Assembly: GCA_944368065.1 (NCBI GenBank)
Contig: CALVWV010000043.1
Coordinates: 1-64,000 of the forward strand
From: an uncultured Clostridia bacterium
GTDB lineage: Bacteria; Bacillota; Clostridia; Christensenellales; Borkfalkiaceae
Direction of reading: 5' to 3'
Length of the DNA stretch: 64,000 nucleotides
The notes under the pieces were generated by a model, which worked only from the letters and a program-made list of their open reading frames with translations, was not told the DNA's origin and did not search any database. The position numbers were made by a program, and so were the translations under genes. Positions 7,042-16,348 of the stretch are shown piece after piece. Position 1 is the first letter of the stretch. Every line of letters starts with the position of its first letter.

Positions 7042-10000
7042 ATGACAGATTTCGTACATCTTCATCTGCATACAGAATATTCGCTGCTCGACGGCGCGTG
7101 CAAGATTGATAACCTTGTTGAATACTGCAAGGAAAACAGCATCGACGCCGTATGCATGACCGACCACGGGAACATGTACGGCACGCTTCACTTTGCCGAA
7201 AAGGCGGCGGTTGCAGGCATAAAATACATAATCGGCTGCGAGTTTTACGTCACAAAGGACATGCACGATAAATCTGTGAATACTGCCGAGCATCTTATTC
7301 TTATAGCCAAGAACAAGGCGGGCTATAAAAACCTCGTCCAGCTCGATTCCATGGCGTTCGTAGACGGATTTTATTACAAGCCGAAGATTGACTATAAAGT
7401 TCTCAAAGAGCACTCGGAGGGAGTCATCTGCCTTTCGGCGTGCGTGGCGGGAGGCATACCCCGCAGACTTTTAAATAACGATTACGAGGGCGCGAAGGAG
7501 CTGGCGCTCTATCTCCAGGGCATTTTCGGCGACGATTTTTATATAGAAATTCAGAACCACGGGCTCGACGAAGAAAAGCGCGTTCTGCCCCTTCTCGTCC
7601 GTCTTGCCGAGGAAATAGGGGCGGAGCTTGTTGCGACAAACGACGTGCACTACCTTAAAAAAGAGGACGCCGACATGCAGGATGTCCTGATGTGCATTCA
7701 GATGAAAAAGACGCTCGACGACCCCAAGCGCATGAAGTTTGAAACGCAGGAGTTTTATTTCAAGAGCGGCGACGAAATGGCCGACCTCTTTCCCAATCTG
7801 CCTAAAGCGATTTCAAATACCCGCGTAATTGCGGACAAGGTTACCGAACCTGCATTCAACCTCGATAAAAAGGGCTATCCCGTCAGGGATACGTCGCTTA
7901 TCCCCGGATACACTCCGCCAGACGGAAGCACTCCCGAGCAGTACTTAAGGAAGCTCACCGACGAAGGCCTCGTGCGGCGCTACGGCACCGTAACGGAGAG
8001 GGAGAGAAAAAGGGCGGACTACGAGCTCAGCGTAATATGCAGCATGGGCTACGCCGAATATTATCTCATAGTATGGGATTTCATAAACTGGTCGCGCGAG
8101 CAGGGCATTCCCGTAGGTCCCGGACGTGGCTCGGGCGTAAGCTCAATAGTTGCCTACTCCATAGGAATAACAGACGTAGAGCCGTTGCAGTACGACCTGC
8201 TGTTTGAAAGATTTCTCAACCCCGACCGTGTATCCATGCCCGACTTCGATATCGACTTCTGCACGGACAGGCGCGAAGAAACTATAGAGTATGTACGCGA
8301 AAAATATCACCCCGAAAACGTCTGCCAGATAGTAACTTTCGGTACGATGGCGGCCAAAAACTCCATAAAAGACGTCGGCAGGGTTATGCGCGTGCCCTAT
8401 TCCGAGACGGACAGGCTTACAAAGATAATGGACGGCAAGACGTCCATAAGCGACCTCTTGGGTCTGAACATAGAAAAAACAAAGAAAAAGATGCTCGCCG
8501 AGCAGGACGAGGACAAGAGGGCTTCGATAGGCGACAAGCTCAACGAATTGCAGCTTGCGCGCAATTCCGAATTCTGCGACCTGTACGATAACGACGCAAC
8601 TCTGCACGCCGTCATAGATATGGCGCGCAAAATAGAGGGCATGCCCAGGCAGACTGGCATGCACGCCGCGGGCGTCGTAATCTGCCGCAAAAAAATTGCC
8701 GATAACGTACCTCTTTCAAGGAACGGCGAAGACATAACGACGCAGTTCGTGGCTAAGGAGATTGAAGCGCTGGGAATGCTCAAAATGGACTTCCTCGCGC
8801 TCGTTACCCTTACCGATATAAAAAAATGCCTCGATTACATCAAGGAAGATTACGGTGTGGACGTAAACTTCACAAAGATAGGCTACACCGACGCGGGCGC
8901 ATACGAACTTATATCCGAAGGCGATACTGACGGCGTGTTCCAGCTTGAAGCGGGCGGCATGAAAAAGTTCATGCGCCAGTTAAAGCCCGATACGCTCGAA
9001 GACCTTATAGCGGGAGTTTCGCTGTACCGCCCCGGTCCCATGAAGTTCATAGATTCTTTCTGCGACAGAAAGCACGGGCTCGAACCGATAACTTACGACT
9101 GCCCGCAGGAAGAAAAAATACTTAAAGTCACCTACGGCATACCCGTTTATCAGGAGCAGGTCATGCAGATATTCCAGTATCTTGCAGGCTTCTCTCTCGG
9201 CGAAGCCGACCTCGTGCGCCGCGCGATGGGCAAAAAGGATAAAAAGACTCTGCTTGCCCAGAAAGATAAATTCATAAACGGCGGCACAAGCGATGTAAAC
9301 GGTTCGCATATAGACGGCTGCATCAAAAACGGCATATCTGCGGAAACGGCTTCAAAGATTTTTGCTGACATGGAAGGTTTCGCCTCGTACGCGTTCAACA
9401 AATCGCACGCGGCGGCGTACGCAACCCTTGCCTACCAGACGGCGTGGCTCAAGAAATACTATATTAAAGAATTTATCTGCGCCCTTCTGAATAACCGTCT
9501 TAATAAGATAGACGAAATAACGAAGTACGTTCTTTATTTAAAGGAAAAGGGACTCAAAGTTTTCCCGCCCGATATCAACCGAAGCAAGACGGTATTTTCG
9601 GTAGAAAACGACGGCGTCCGCTTCGGACTTTCTGCTCTGAAAGGCACGGGGCAGGCGGCTATAGACCTTGTAATAAAAGAGCGCAACGAAAACGGAGAGT
9701 TCATCGACTTCCCCGACTTTATTTCCCGCTGTGCGGCGCTCGTAAACAAGCGCATGATAGAGGGACTCATCTATGCGGGCGCGTTCGATTCAATGGGCGT
9801 GCACCGTTCGCAGCTTATTCTCGTTTACGATAATCTGTATCAGCGCGCGTCCAGCATTGCAAAGCAGAAAAACAGCGCGCAGATGAGCCTTTTCGGCGAC
9901 ATAATAGAGGAAGAAAAGCTGACCGTTACTTATCCCGACGTGCCCGAATACGAACTCAATGAAAAGCTTGCAAAGGAAAAGGAAGTGCTCGGCGTATACG

Positions 10001-10629
10001 TAAGCGGACACCCGTTCGAAAAGTATATGAGCTGCTTCGATGACTGCAATTTCAACTGCAGCATGCTCGACGACTATACCGAGGACGACGACGGCGAAAG
10101 AACTTATAACTCAGTCAAGAACGGCATGCAGGTGACTATGGGCGGCATAATAACCGCATACAAAAAGACGGTCACAAAGCGCACGGGCGCGCATATGGCT
10201 TTCGTCACGCTCGAAGATGTTTACGGCAGCGTGGAATGCCTTGCCTTCCCAGCAATTTACGAAAAGCACCGCGGACTTATAGTCAACGATAAAATTGTGC
10301 GCATCTCCGGCAAGCTCGACCTTGAAAACGGCAAGGAGCCTACCATAATTCTCGATAACATTGCCGCTTTCACTGCTCCGCAGGATGCCGCCGCGGCAGA
10401 ACAGGAACCCGTGAAAAAGCGCGACGTTCTCTGGCTCAACGCGTCGGCGCTTTCCGACGACGATTTTGACGAGCTTGTCACAATGCTCGGAAATTACGAG
10501 GGCGAAACGGACTGCAACATCAAGCGCGGGAACAAACGCTTCAGATTGAGCGGCGGCGTCAATTACTGCAGGGGACTTTTAGCTGAACTGAGTACATTCC
10601 TCGAAGATGCCGACGTAAAATTAATTTAA
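7042..10629 (+). CDS. dnaE: DNA polymerase III subunit alpha
   Basis: An 1195-residue DnaE-type replicative polymerase (C-family). Domains in order: PHP domain at the N-terminus (FVHLHLHTEYSLLDGA, TDHGNMYG); palm with GPGRGSGVSSIVAYSIGI and the catalytic aspartates in MPDFDIDFCTDRR (about 405-417); fingers and thumb with GVFQLEAGGMKKFMRQLKP and SLYRPGPMKFID; KSHAAAYATLAYQTAWLK; a helix-hairpin-helix region; and a C-terminal OB fold (MGGIITAYKKTVTKRTG). A proofreading DEDD exonuclease is absent, which separates it from PolC. AGAGGA precedes the ATG. It is flanked by its own terminator and appears monocistronic. Confidence 0.97.
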   Translation: MTDFVHLHLHTEYSLLDGACKIDNLVEYCKENSIDAVCMTDHGNMYGTLHFAEKAAVAGIKYIIGCEFYVTKDMHDKSVNTAEHLILIAKNKAGYKNLVQLDSMAFVDGFYYKPKIDYKVLKEHSEGVICLSACVAGGIPRRLLNNDYEGAKELALYLQGIFGDDFYIEIQNHGLDEEKRVLPLLVRLAEEIGAELVATNDVHYLKKEDADMQDVLMCIQMKKTLDDPKRMKFETQEFYFKSGDEMADLFPNLPKAISNTRVIADKVTEPAFNLDKKGYPVRDTSLIPGYTPPDGSTPEQYLRKLTDEGLVRRYGTVTERERKRADYELSVICSMGYAEYYLIVWDFINWSREQGIPVGPGRGSGVSSIVAYSIGITDVEPLQYDLLFERFLNPDRVSMPDFDIDFCTDRREETIEYVREKYHPENVCQIVTFGTMAAKNSIKDVGRVMRVPYSETDRLTKIMDGKTSISDLLGLNIEKTKKKMLAEQDEDKRASIGDKLNELQLARNSEFCDLYDNDATLHAVIDMARKIEGMPRQTGMHAAGVVICRKKIADNVPLSRNGEDITTQFVAKEIEALGMLKMDFLALVTLTDIKKCLDYIKEDYGVDVNFTKIGYTDAGAYELISEGDTDGVFQLEAGGMKKFMRQLKPDTLEDLIAGVSLYRPGPMKFIDSFCDRKHGLEPITYDCPQEEKILKVTYGIPVYQEQVMQIFQYLAGFSLGEADLVRRAMGKKDKKTLLAQKDKFINGGTSDVNGSHIDGCIKNGISAETASKIFADMEGFASYAFNKSHAAAYATLAYQTAWLKKYYIKEFICALLNNRLNKIDEITKYVLYLKEKGLKVFPPDINRSKTVFSVENDGVRFGLSALKGTGQAAIDLVIKERNENGEFIDFPDFISRCAALVNKRMIEGLIYAGAFDSMGVHRSQLILVYDNLYQRASSIAKQKNSAQMSLFGDIIEEEKLTVTYPDVPEYELNEKLAKEKEVLGVYVSGHPFEKYMSCFDDCNFNCSMLDDYTEDDDGERTYNSVKNGMQVTMGGIITAYKKTVTKRTGAHMAFVTLEDVYGSVECLAFPAIYEKHRGLIVNDKIVRISGKLDLENGKEPTIILDNIAAFTAPQDAAAAEQEPVKKRDVLWLNASALSDDDFDELVTMLGNYEGETDCNIKRGNKRFRLSGGVNYCRGLLAELSTFLEDADVKLI

Positions 10630-10697
10630 AGCTTTTTTTAAGTACATTGCAATTTTTACTTTTTTGCAAAATTCGGCGAAAGAGCAAAACGGCGCTG

Positions 10698-10750
10698 CGG
10701 CGCACAAAAAGTGCCTGAAATATGGCTTTTTGTGCGCCGTTTCATATTTT
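10698..10750 (+). terminator. Intrinsic terminator after dnaE
   Basis: A perfect 14-bp stem (10698-10711 with 10726-10739) encloses a 14-nt loop and is followed by an interrupted T-rich tract (TTCATATTTT). Confidence 0.8.
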
Positions 10751-10773
10751 ATACTTTTATTTGATAAAATCTA

Positions 10774-10802
10774 TTGAAATTTTTTAAATGTTTTGTTATA
10801 AT
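10774..10802 (+). promoter_or_regulatory. Sigma-A-type promoter of pfkA
   Basis: TTGAAA (10774-10779), a 17-bp spacer, and a perfect TATAAT (10797-10802). This predicts a leader of about 108 nt before the pfkA ATG. I see no riboswitch pattern in that leader. Confidence 0.85.
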
Positions 10803-10917
10803 ATATAACTGGAAATGATGTAGAAACGGCGCGTCTTTTTAGCGTATAAGGGGGCTGTCGGCAAGGTTGCCGCGGGCGTGCCGCATAAATGTAAAAACTC
10901 ATTCTGCGGAGGTTTTT

Positions 10918-11880
10918 ATGAAAAGAATAGGCTTGTTGACAAGCGGTGGCGATGCCCCCGGCATGAACGCCTGCATAAGGGCGGTAGTGCGCAGCGCGCT
11001 TTACTTCGGTATGGAAGTTTATGGAATTGAACGCGGTTATCAGGGGCTCATTGACGACGAAATGGTGTCCATGGATATGCGCTCTGTTTCGGATATAGTT
11101 CAGCGCGGCGGCACTAAGCTCCGCACTGCCAGGTGCCTTGAAATGCTCACCAAAGAGGGGCAGAAAAAGGCTGTACGCACGCTTGAAGCGCGCGGCATTG
11201 AGGGACTTGTCGTAATAGGCGGCGACGGCTCTTTCAGGGGCGCTAAATGCCTTTCTGAAGACTACGGTATCCCCACGATAGGCATTCCCGGCACGATAGA
11301 CAACGACCTTGAATATACCGATTACACGCTGGGTTTCGATACCGCTGTAAACACTTGCATCGACATAATCAATAAACTGAGGGATACCATGACCTCGCAC
11401 GAAAGAATTTCCGTAGTCGAAGTTATGGGCAGGCGTTGCGGCGATATAGCTCTCTACGCCGGCATTGCGAGCGGCGCTGAAATTATAGTCGTTCCCGAAG
11501 TTGTTTTTGACCTCGACGATATCGTTATGAAGATCAACAGGTCGCGCGCAAACGGCAAGCACTCCAACATAGTTGTTGTAGCCGAGGGCGTATGCTCTGC
11601 CGACGAATTTGCAAAGCAGCTTCAGTCGATAACCACTTATTCCGTGCGTCCCACCACAATAGGTCACGTTCAGCGCGGCGGTTCGCCCTCCATGGCGGAC
11701 AGAATGCTTGCCGCTCAGTTCGGCAATAAGGCGGTCCGCCTTCTCAACGACGGAATAGGCAACAGGGTTGTCGGCATCCATAAGAATGAAATCATCGATA
11801 TGGATATTATCGAAGCCGTCAACATGAAAAAGAAATTCAATTACGAACTTTACGAAACTCTGCAAATGATTTCGATGTAA
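10918..11880 (+). CDS. pfkA: ATP-dependent 6-phosphofructokinase
   Basis: A 320-residue PfkA, the committed glycolytic step (fructose 6-phosphate + ATP to fructose 1,6-bisphosphate). Visible motifs are the ATP-binding LLTSGGDAPGMNA (6-18), VVIGGDGSFRGA (Gly in GGDGS indicates ATP rather than pyrophosphate use), the catalytic PGTIDNDLEYTDYTLGFDTA, VEVMGRRCGDIA, and RPTTIGHVQRGGSPSMADR for substrate and effector sites. The start is the ATG at 10918, preceded by GCGGAGGT. A longer in-frame reading from 10867 lacks a ribosome binding site. It is followed 52 bp later by a PfkB-type kinase. Confidence 0.97.
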   Translation: MKRIGLLTSGGDAPGMNACIRAVVRSALYFGMEVYGIERGYQGLIDDEMVSMDMRSVSDIVQRGGTKLRTARCLEMLTKEGQKKAVRTLEARGIEGLVVIGGDGSFRGAKCLSEDYGIPTIGIPGTIDNDLEYTDYTLGFDTAVNTCIDIINKLRDTMTSHERISVVEVMGRRCGDIALYAGIASGAEIIVVPEVVFDLDDIVMKINRSRANGKHSNIVVVAEGVCSADEFAKQLQSITTYSVRPTTIGHVQRGGSPSMADRMLAAQFGNKAVRLLNDGIGNRVVGIHKNEIIDMDIIEAVNMKKKFNYELYETLQMISM

Positions 11881-11932
11881 CGCGCGGGTGCGCTTATTGT
11901 CCTTGTGCGTTTCGTAAATCAGCGAGTAAATT

Positions 11933-12856
11933 ATGATTTTATGTATATGCTTAAGTCCCTGCATAGACGTCAACATGGAAGTAGACAGTTTAAGCGTGGG
12001 AAAATCCAATAAAATACTCAATAAAAGAATTTACTTTACGGGCAAGGCGATAAACAGTGCGCGCGGACTTAAAAGGCTGGGCGCAGATGCGTATGCTACG
12101 GGTTTCATGTACGAAGACAACGGAAAACTGTTCGAACAGGAACTGCATTATGAAAGCGTTCCTTATAAATTCGTATGGTGCAAAGGCCGAGTGCGTGAAA
12201 ATTATAAATTTGTAGACAATAAATCAATGCTTACCGAAGTGGACGACATAAGTCCCGAAGTGAGCGAGGAAAAGAAAGCCGAACTTATAGATTTGGTGCG
12301 CACTCTTTCCGCAAAAAGTGAAGCAGTGGTGCTTTCAGGCGGAATAGCAAAGGGCATGGAGCCTTCTTATTACGGAGAAGTGCTTTCTGCCGTGCCTGCA
12401 GGGGTCAAAAAAATTGTCGACACGTCCGGCGACAGGCTTTTCGAGGCGTTGAAGTGCGGCGTTGATATAATCAAGCCCAATCTTCAGGAACTTCAGAGTA
12501 CTCTTAAAATAAAAGTAAACAGCAAAGAAGACGCACTTTTAGGTTGCCGCGAACTTTTAAGGCGCGGAGCAAAATACGTTCTGCTTTCGCTCGGCAAAGA
12601 AGGAGCAATTCTTACCGACGGCAATAAAAATTATTACTGCAAAAGCATAAACGTGGCTATGAATTCCACGATAGGTGCAGGCGACGCCATGATAGCCGCG
12701 GCAACTTTTGCTCTTGCAAGGGGCGGCAGCATGGAAGATATCCTGCGTTGCGGCGTGGCAGGCGGAACTGCCGCCGTTACAATGCCAGACAATATCACTT
12801 TCAGGCGCGAAAAATACGACGAGGTTCTTGACGGGCTTGAAGTGCATGAAATTTAA
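11933..12856 (+). CDS. PfkB-family sugar-phosphate kinase (1-phosphofructokinase-like)
   Basis: A 307-residue ribokinase-fold kinase of the FruK/LacC/PfkB branch. The C-terminal catalytic motif STIGAGDAMIAAA (about 243-255) contains the catalytic Asp, and DIIKPNLQEL marks the middle. The N-terminal sugar-binding signature is altered: FTGKAINSARGLKRLG replaces the usual GGKGxNVAR pattern. Likely substrates are fructose 1-phosphate or tagatose 6-phosphate. No PTS gene accompanies it, so the substrate is uncertain. It follows pfkA and probably shares its promoter, which would put both phosphofructokinase-type enzymes in one unit. No strong ribosome binding site is visible. Confidence 0.82.
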   Translation: MILCICLSPCIDVNMEVDSLSVGKSNKILNKRIYFTGKAINSARGLKRLGADAYATGFMYEDNGKLFEQELHYESVPYKFVWCKGRVRENYKFVDNKSMLTEVDDISPEVSEEKKAELIDLVRTLSAKSEAVVLSGGIAKGMEPSYYGEVLSAVPAGVKKIVDTSGDRLFEALKCGVDIIKPNLQELQSTLKIKVNSKEDALLGCRELLRRGAKYVLLSLGKEGAILTDGNKNYYCKSINVAMNSTIGAGDAMIAAATFALARGGSMEDILRCGVAGGTAAVTMPDNITFRREKYDEVLDGLEVHEI

Positions 12857-12912
12857 AACGGACTTTAAGGCAACAGCGCTGAAATTCCGCTTTGCCTTTA
12901 GGGAGGTTTGAT

Positions 12913-13614
12913 ATGTGGGATGAAAACAGACCTTTAAAACTAATAAAAGCGCTTTCTTTCGACGCTTTCAGCATGCAGCACATTATTGATACCGACAAAT
13001 ATTTCGCAGGAGAAATAAACGGCGCCGATATGTGCGGAATCTATGCGCCTTTCTGCAAATGCTGTTCCAAGTGGGTGGAAAATCCCTGCATAACGGCATA
13101 TAAAATATATGAGCGTATGAATACGGTCTGCCCCATGCTCGAAGCAACCGGTCTTGAAGATGCCCGCGTTGTTCAGGCTGTTACAGATGTAGATAAATAC
13201 CTCGCAAGCGAAGGAATAGGCATAGACCTCTGCGGCAGGTATGCGCCTTTCTGTGCGGTCTGCGATAAAAACCAGCCCTTCCCCTGCGGACAGGCTTATT
13301 TAAGACTCAGGGCGGTAGAAGGATTTTCCACCAAAGCTCTTGCTGCACAGGTCGGCGGAGAGCTGGTTATCAATATGCCCCGTTGGGACGATGCGCTCAC
13401 CCAGGCGCTTGACGAGGCCGTGGTTGTGGAATCAGAACAGGCTGATACGCAGAAAGAAGAACAGCCCGTTGCCGCCGCTGCTGCACCCGAAGCTGAAATA
13501 ACAGTGGAGGAAGCTCCTCCCCGCCGCGCTTTCAGAATAGGTACGGCAAGGCGCAGAATTCCGCGCGAAGAATCAGAAGAAAGTGCAGGGGCAGCGGAAG
13601 AAAAAGCCGAGTAA
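12913..13614 (+). CDS. Uncharacterised protein with duplicated four-cysteine module
   Basis: A 233-residue protein I do not recognise. It contains two copies of a module (residues about 26-70 and 92-133), each reading DxDKY then CGxYAPFC and ending PCxxAY. Both copies have the identical cysteine spacing C-x6-C-x2-C-x7-C (Cys41, 48, 51, 59 and Cys107, 114, 117, 125), as expected for a zinc or iron-sulfur site. The last 80 residues are Ala/Glu-rich with a basic patch (RIGTARRRIPREE) and are probably disordered. No signal or membrane segment is present. The start at 12913 is fixed by AGGGAGGT at 12900-12907. It follows the PfkB-type kinase by 56 bp. Confidence 0.75.
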   Translation: MWDENRPLKLIKALSFDAFSMQHIIDTDKYFAGEINGADMCGIYAPFCKCCSKWVENPCITAYKIYERMNTVCPMLEATGLEDARVVQAVTDVDKYLASEGIGIDLCGRYAPFCAVCDKNQPFPCGQAYLRLRAVEGFSTKALAAQVGGELVINMPRWDDALTQALDEAVVVESEQADTQKEEQPVAAAAAPEAEITVEEAPPRRAFRIGTARRRIPREESEESAGAAEEKAE

Positions 13615-13761
13615 TAAGCGCTTTCAATCCTTACCGCACAAACTTATGCTATATATAATGCAGCATTAAAAACTATGCAATTAATTACGCAGTATTAAAA
13701 TCATCAAATATCAATTGCTTTGTTTTAAGTTTTGGCACAATCGTTACTGATATTAATTCAA

Positions 13762-13798
13762 AAGCCGCGGAGAGGGAACATCTCCGCGGCTTAAATTT
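13762..13798. terminator. Bidirectional intrinsic terminator
   Basis: A perfect 12-bp stem (13762-13773 with 13781-13792) has T runs on the plus side and a shorter T run on the minus side. It separates the convergent cysteine-module gene and the recombinase gene. A second small hairpin (GCGGCA/TGCCGC, 13804-13820) lies closer to the recombinase stop. Confidence 0.88.
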
Positions 13799-13835
13799 TT
13801 TATGCGGCATTTTTTGCCGCTTTCTATTACTTTTT

Positions 13836-14486
13836 TTATTGTTTGATTTTTGGGTGCGCAGAATTTTCGGCGTCACCTGAATTCATACTGAGAAATTTTT
13901 CGCATTTGTCCATATGGTAGTAGAAGTTTGATTGCTTCATTCCGACGGCTTCGAGCGCTTCTTTTAAAGTTATTTCTTTATTTTTAAACTTTGTCATTGC
14001 CGAAATGAACTCGTCGGTATAAACGGCGGAAGGTCTGCCGAATCTGACTCCGCGCGCTTTGGCAAGCGCAATGCCTTCAGCCTGCCTCGTTCTTATGTTT
14101 TCACGCTCGTTTTCAGCGACAAAAGAAAGTATCTGAAGTACTATGTCTGATATAAACTTGCCAATCAGGCTGTTTTCAGAGGTTCTTGTATCGAGAATCG
14201 GCATATCGAGCACGAGGATGTCCGCCCCGATTCTGTTTACGATGTTGCCCCATTCATCGGTTATCATTTTATAATTTCGCCCTAACCTGTCTATTGACTT
14301 TATGACAAGCAGGTCGCCTTTTTTCAGTTTGCGCAAAAGCCTTAAGTAACCTTTTCTTTCAAAGTTTTTTCCGCTTTTTTTGTCGCAGTAGATGTTTTGT
14401 TTTTCTACTCCGAAGGCTTTGAACGCCTCAAGCTGTCTTGTAAGATTCTGGTCGCGCGAAGAAACGCGCGCGTAAGCGTAAATCAT
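13836..14486 (-). CDS. Serine recombinase, resolvase/invertase family
   Basis: A 216-residue small serine recombinase. The N-terminal catalytic domain has MIYAYARVSSRDQNLTRQ with the nucleophile Ser9, followed by LVIKSIDRLGRNYKMI (about 61-76) carrying the catalytic arginines, and ENERENIRTRQAEGIALAKA in the long E helix. The C-terminal 60 residues form a Hin/Tn3-type helix-turn-helix region (ITLKEALEAVGMKQSNFYYHM). Such enzymes cut and religate DNA at short inverted or direct sites. AAGGAG precedes the ATG. No transposase, inverted terminal repeats or invertible segment could be found around it, so it looks like an orphan or remnant of a mobile element. Confidence 0.9.
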   Translation of the reverse strand: MIYAYARVSSRDQNLTRQLEAFKAFGVEKQNIYCDKKSGKNFERKGYLRLLRKLKKGDLLVIKSIDRLGRNYKMITDEWGNIVNRIGADILVLDMPILDTRTSENSLIGKFISDIVLQILSFVAENERENIRTRQAEGIALAKARGVRFGRPSAVYTDEFISAMTKFKNKEITLKEALEAVGMKQSNFYYHMDKCEKFLSMNSGDAENSAHPKIKQ

Positions 14487-14638
14487 TGGTATAAAACTCC
14501 TTCTTGCAAAATGTTACCTTTGGCAATACTGTAAAAAGTTCAGCAAATAATAAATCGGTATATAACTGATTTTAATGCGTACAGGCTGTTAAATGCAACT
14601 GTTTTTTTAACTATACGGCACATGCGGCAAAAAAATAT

Positions 14639-14667
14639 TTGACACAAAACGCCGCGTTTGCTATCAT
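14639..14667 (+). promoter_or_regulatory. Promoter upstream of the first MATE gene
   Basis: A perfect TTGACA (14639-14644), 17-bp spacer, TATCAT (14662-14667). It would start a leader of about 115 nt before the MATE gene, divergent from the recombinase gene. Confidence 0.75.
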
Positions 14668-14790
14668 CATAGAAAAAAAGAGCTTTTAATTTGCCGCCGG
14701 GTAAATTATTATGCGTTGGCTTCCGCATCGTCAGGCCTTGCAGATGCGGTGTTTGCCGACGCTTTTTTTGTGCGGCGGTACGAGTAAATT
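14668..14790 (+). promoter_or_regulatory. Structured leader of the first MATE gene
   Basis: The leader has a 7-bp perfect hairpin (CCGCATC 14723-14729 with GATGCGG 14743-14749), then a T7 run at 14763-14769 between GCCG and CGGC. The sequence GTAAATTAT..ATGCGT occurs twice, once over an out-of-frame ATG at 14711 and once over the MATE start at 14791. This could be an attenuating leader. The MATE start itself lacks a good ribosome binding site. Confidence 0.4.
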
Positions 14791-16143
14791 ATGCGTGCGG
14801 TCAATTTTAACAAATCGTTGTCAAAAGAATTTTTCAGATATGTTTCACTCAGCATTCTTGCTATGGTTGCGCTGTCTTTTTATATTCTTGCAGATACTTT
14901 CTTTATCTCCCGCGGGCTGGGAACTTACGGCCTTGCCGCGCTCAATCTTGCCGTGCCGGTATATTACTTTATGCACGGCGTCGGGCTCATGCTGGCAATG
15001 GGCGGAGCGACGAGGTATTCTGTTTTTTTAAGTCGCGGACAAAGGAAGGAGGCTGACGAAGTCTTTACGCATACCGTATGTCTTGCTGCGGTTTTCTCTG
15101 TTATATTTTTGCTTACAGGCGCAATTTTTTCAGGCAGACTCGCCTGCATTCTGGGCGCGGATGAAAACACCTATGCAATGACGGAGATTTATATAAAAGT
15201 ATTGCTTCTGTTTTCGCCCGCTTTCATTTTCAATGATCTGTTTGTCTGCTTCATACGCAACGACGGGGCTCCGCGCGTGTCGATGTCGGCAACGGTCACG
15301 GGCAGCCTTGCAAACGTGCTTATGGATTACATTTTCATTTTTCCCTGCAGGCTTGGCATGTTCGGCGCAATACTTGCCACGGGACTTGCTCCGGCAATAG
15401 GTCTGTGCGTGATGTCCGTTTATTTAATCCGCCGCCGCAACAAATTTGCATTTGTCAAGTGCAGACCTTCAGCGCGTACGGCTCTTTCCGTTTTCGCGCT
15501 CGGATTCCCGTCGCTTGTAGAACAGTTTTCAACGGCAATCGTAATTCTTGTTTTCAATTATATAATACTCGGCATAAGCGGAAATACCGCTGTGGCGGCG
15601 TACGGAGTCGTTGCAAATATCGCGCTGGTTGTCTCGTCCGTGTTTACCGGCATTGCGCAGGGTGTGCAGCCGCTCATAAGCAGGGAGCACGGTAAAGGAA
15701 GCAGCGGAGGCAGGCAATGCCTTATTTTAGCTCTCATTGTCGCTGCGGCAATCGCCGCGGCGGTTTATCTGATTATATTTTTCTCAGCCGAGCCTATTGC
15801 GGAACTTTTTAACAGCGAGAATGATGCAAATCTTACAGATATTGCGGTTGAGGGCATGAAAATTTACTTTGTTGCCGTATTTTTTACGGGATTCAACATA
15901 ATAACCTGCATGTACTTCACGGCTACGGAAAACGTATTGCCCGCCCACGTTGTGTCGCTGCTCCGCGGACTTATAGTGATAATTCCCGCCGCGATAATAT
16001 TTTCAAAGCTGTTCGCACTTACCGGCGTATGGGCGTCTTATCCTGTAACAGAAGGCATTGTGGCTGTAGCCGCCGCCGTTATATTGGTTTTATCGCTTTT
16101 AAGAAAGGGTAAAAAGAATGGCGGACTTTCCAATTGCGAGTGA
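14791..16143 (+). CDS. MATE family multidrug/cation efflux transporter
   Basis: A 450-residue inner-membrane protein with about 12 hydrophobic segments in two pseudo-repeats. The family pattern is visible in the first repeat (LSILAMVALSFYILADTFF, LAALNLAVPVYYF, MLAMGGATRYSVFLSRG) and the second (FALGFPSLVEQFSTAIV, VAAYGVVANIALVVSSVFTG, AQGVQPLISREHGKG). MATE carriers export drugs or metabolites using Na+ or H+. It has its own promoter and is not next to a recognisable drug regulator. The substrate cannot be predicted. The ATG at 14791 begins a hydrophilic N-tail of normal length. Confidence 0.92.
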   Translation: MRAVNFNKSLSKEFFRYVSLSILAMVALSFYILADTFFISRGLGTYGLAALNLAVPVYYFMHGVGLMLAMGGATRYSVFLSRGQRKEADEVFTHTVCLAAVFSVIFLLTGAIFSGRLACILGADENTYAMTEIYIKVLLLFSPAFIFNDLFVCFIRNDGAPRVSMSATVTGSLANVLMDYIFIFPCRLGMFGAILATGLAPAIGLCVMSVYLIRRRNKFAFVKCRPSARTALSVFALGFPSLVEQFSTAIVILVFNYIILGISGNTAVAAYGVVANIALVVSSVFTGIAQGVQPLISREHGKGSSGGRQCLILALIVAAAIAAAVYLIIFFSAEPIAELFNSENDANLTDIAVEGMKIYFVAVFFTGFNIITCMYFTATENVLPAHVVSLLRGLIVIIPAAIIFSKLFALTGVWASYPVTEGIVAVAAAVILVLSLLRKGKKNGGLSNCE

Positions 16144-16289
16144 AATTTTTAAGCTTGCGGCTTTAAGAATTAATGTTTTTCAAAAAAATAAGGGAAGAAA
16201 TATATATGCAGATATGCACAGGTGCAATCATAATTTTTCCAATTTTTGCAAAATCTTCATAAAATTATAACTCAGCGTCAATAAATAAG

Positions 16290-16298
16290 TGCTATACT
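16290..16298 (+). promoter_or_regulatory. Extended -10 promoter of the protease gene
   Basis: TGC-TATACT (16290-16298) is an extended -10 element without a convincing -35. A 15-bp palindrome (AACAATT-A-AATTGTT, 16312-16326) lies just downstream in the predicted 5' leader, where it could be an operator. GAAGGAG then precedes the ATG. Confidence 0.5.
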
Positions 16299-16348
16299 AT
16301 GAGCAAATTAAAACAATTAAATTGTTGTTTTGAAGGAGATGTGTTTTT

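Noticed and set aside
14487..14790. Invertible promoter controlled by the serine recombinase
   Set aside because: No inverted repeat pair flanking 14639-14667 could be found by eye.
14711..15031. Leader peptide or alternative gene starting at 14711
   Set aside because: It is out of frame with the MATE gene, overlaps it for most of its length and lacks a ribosome binding site.
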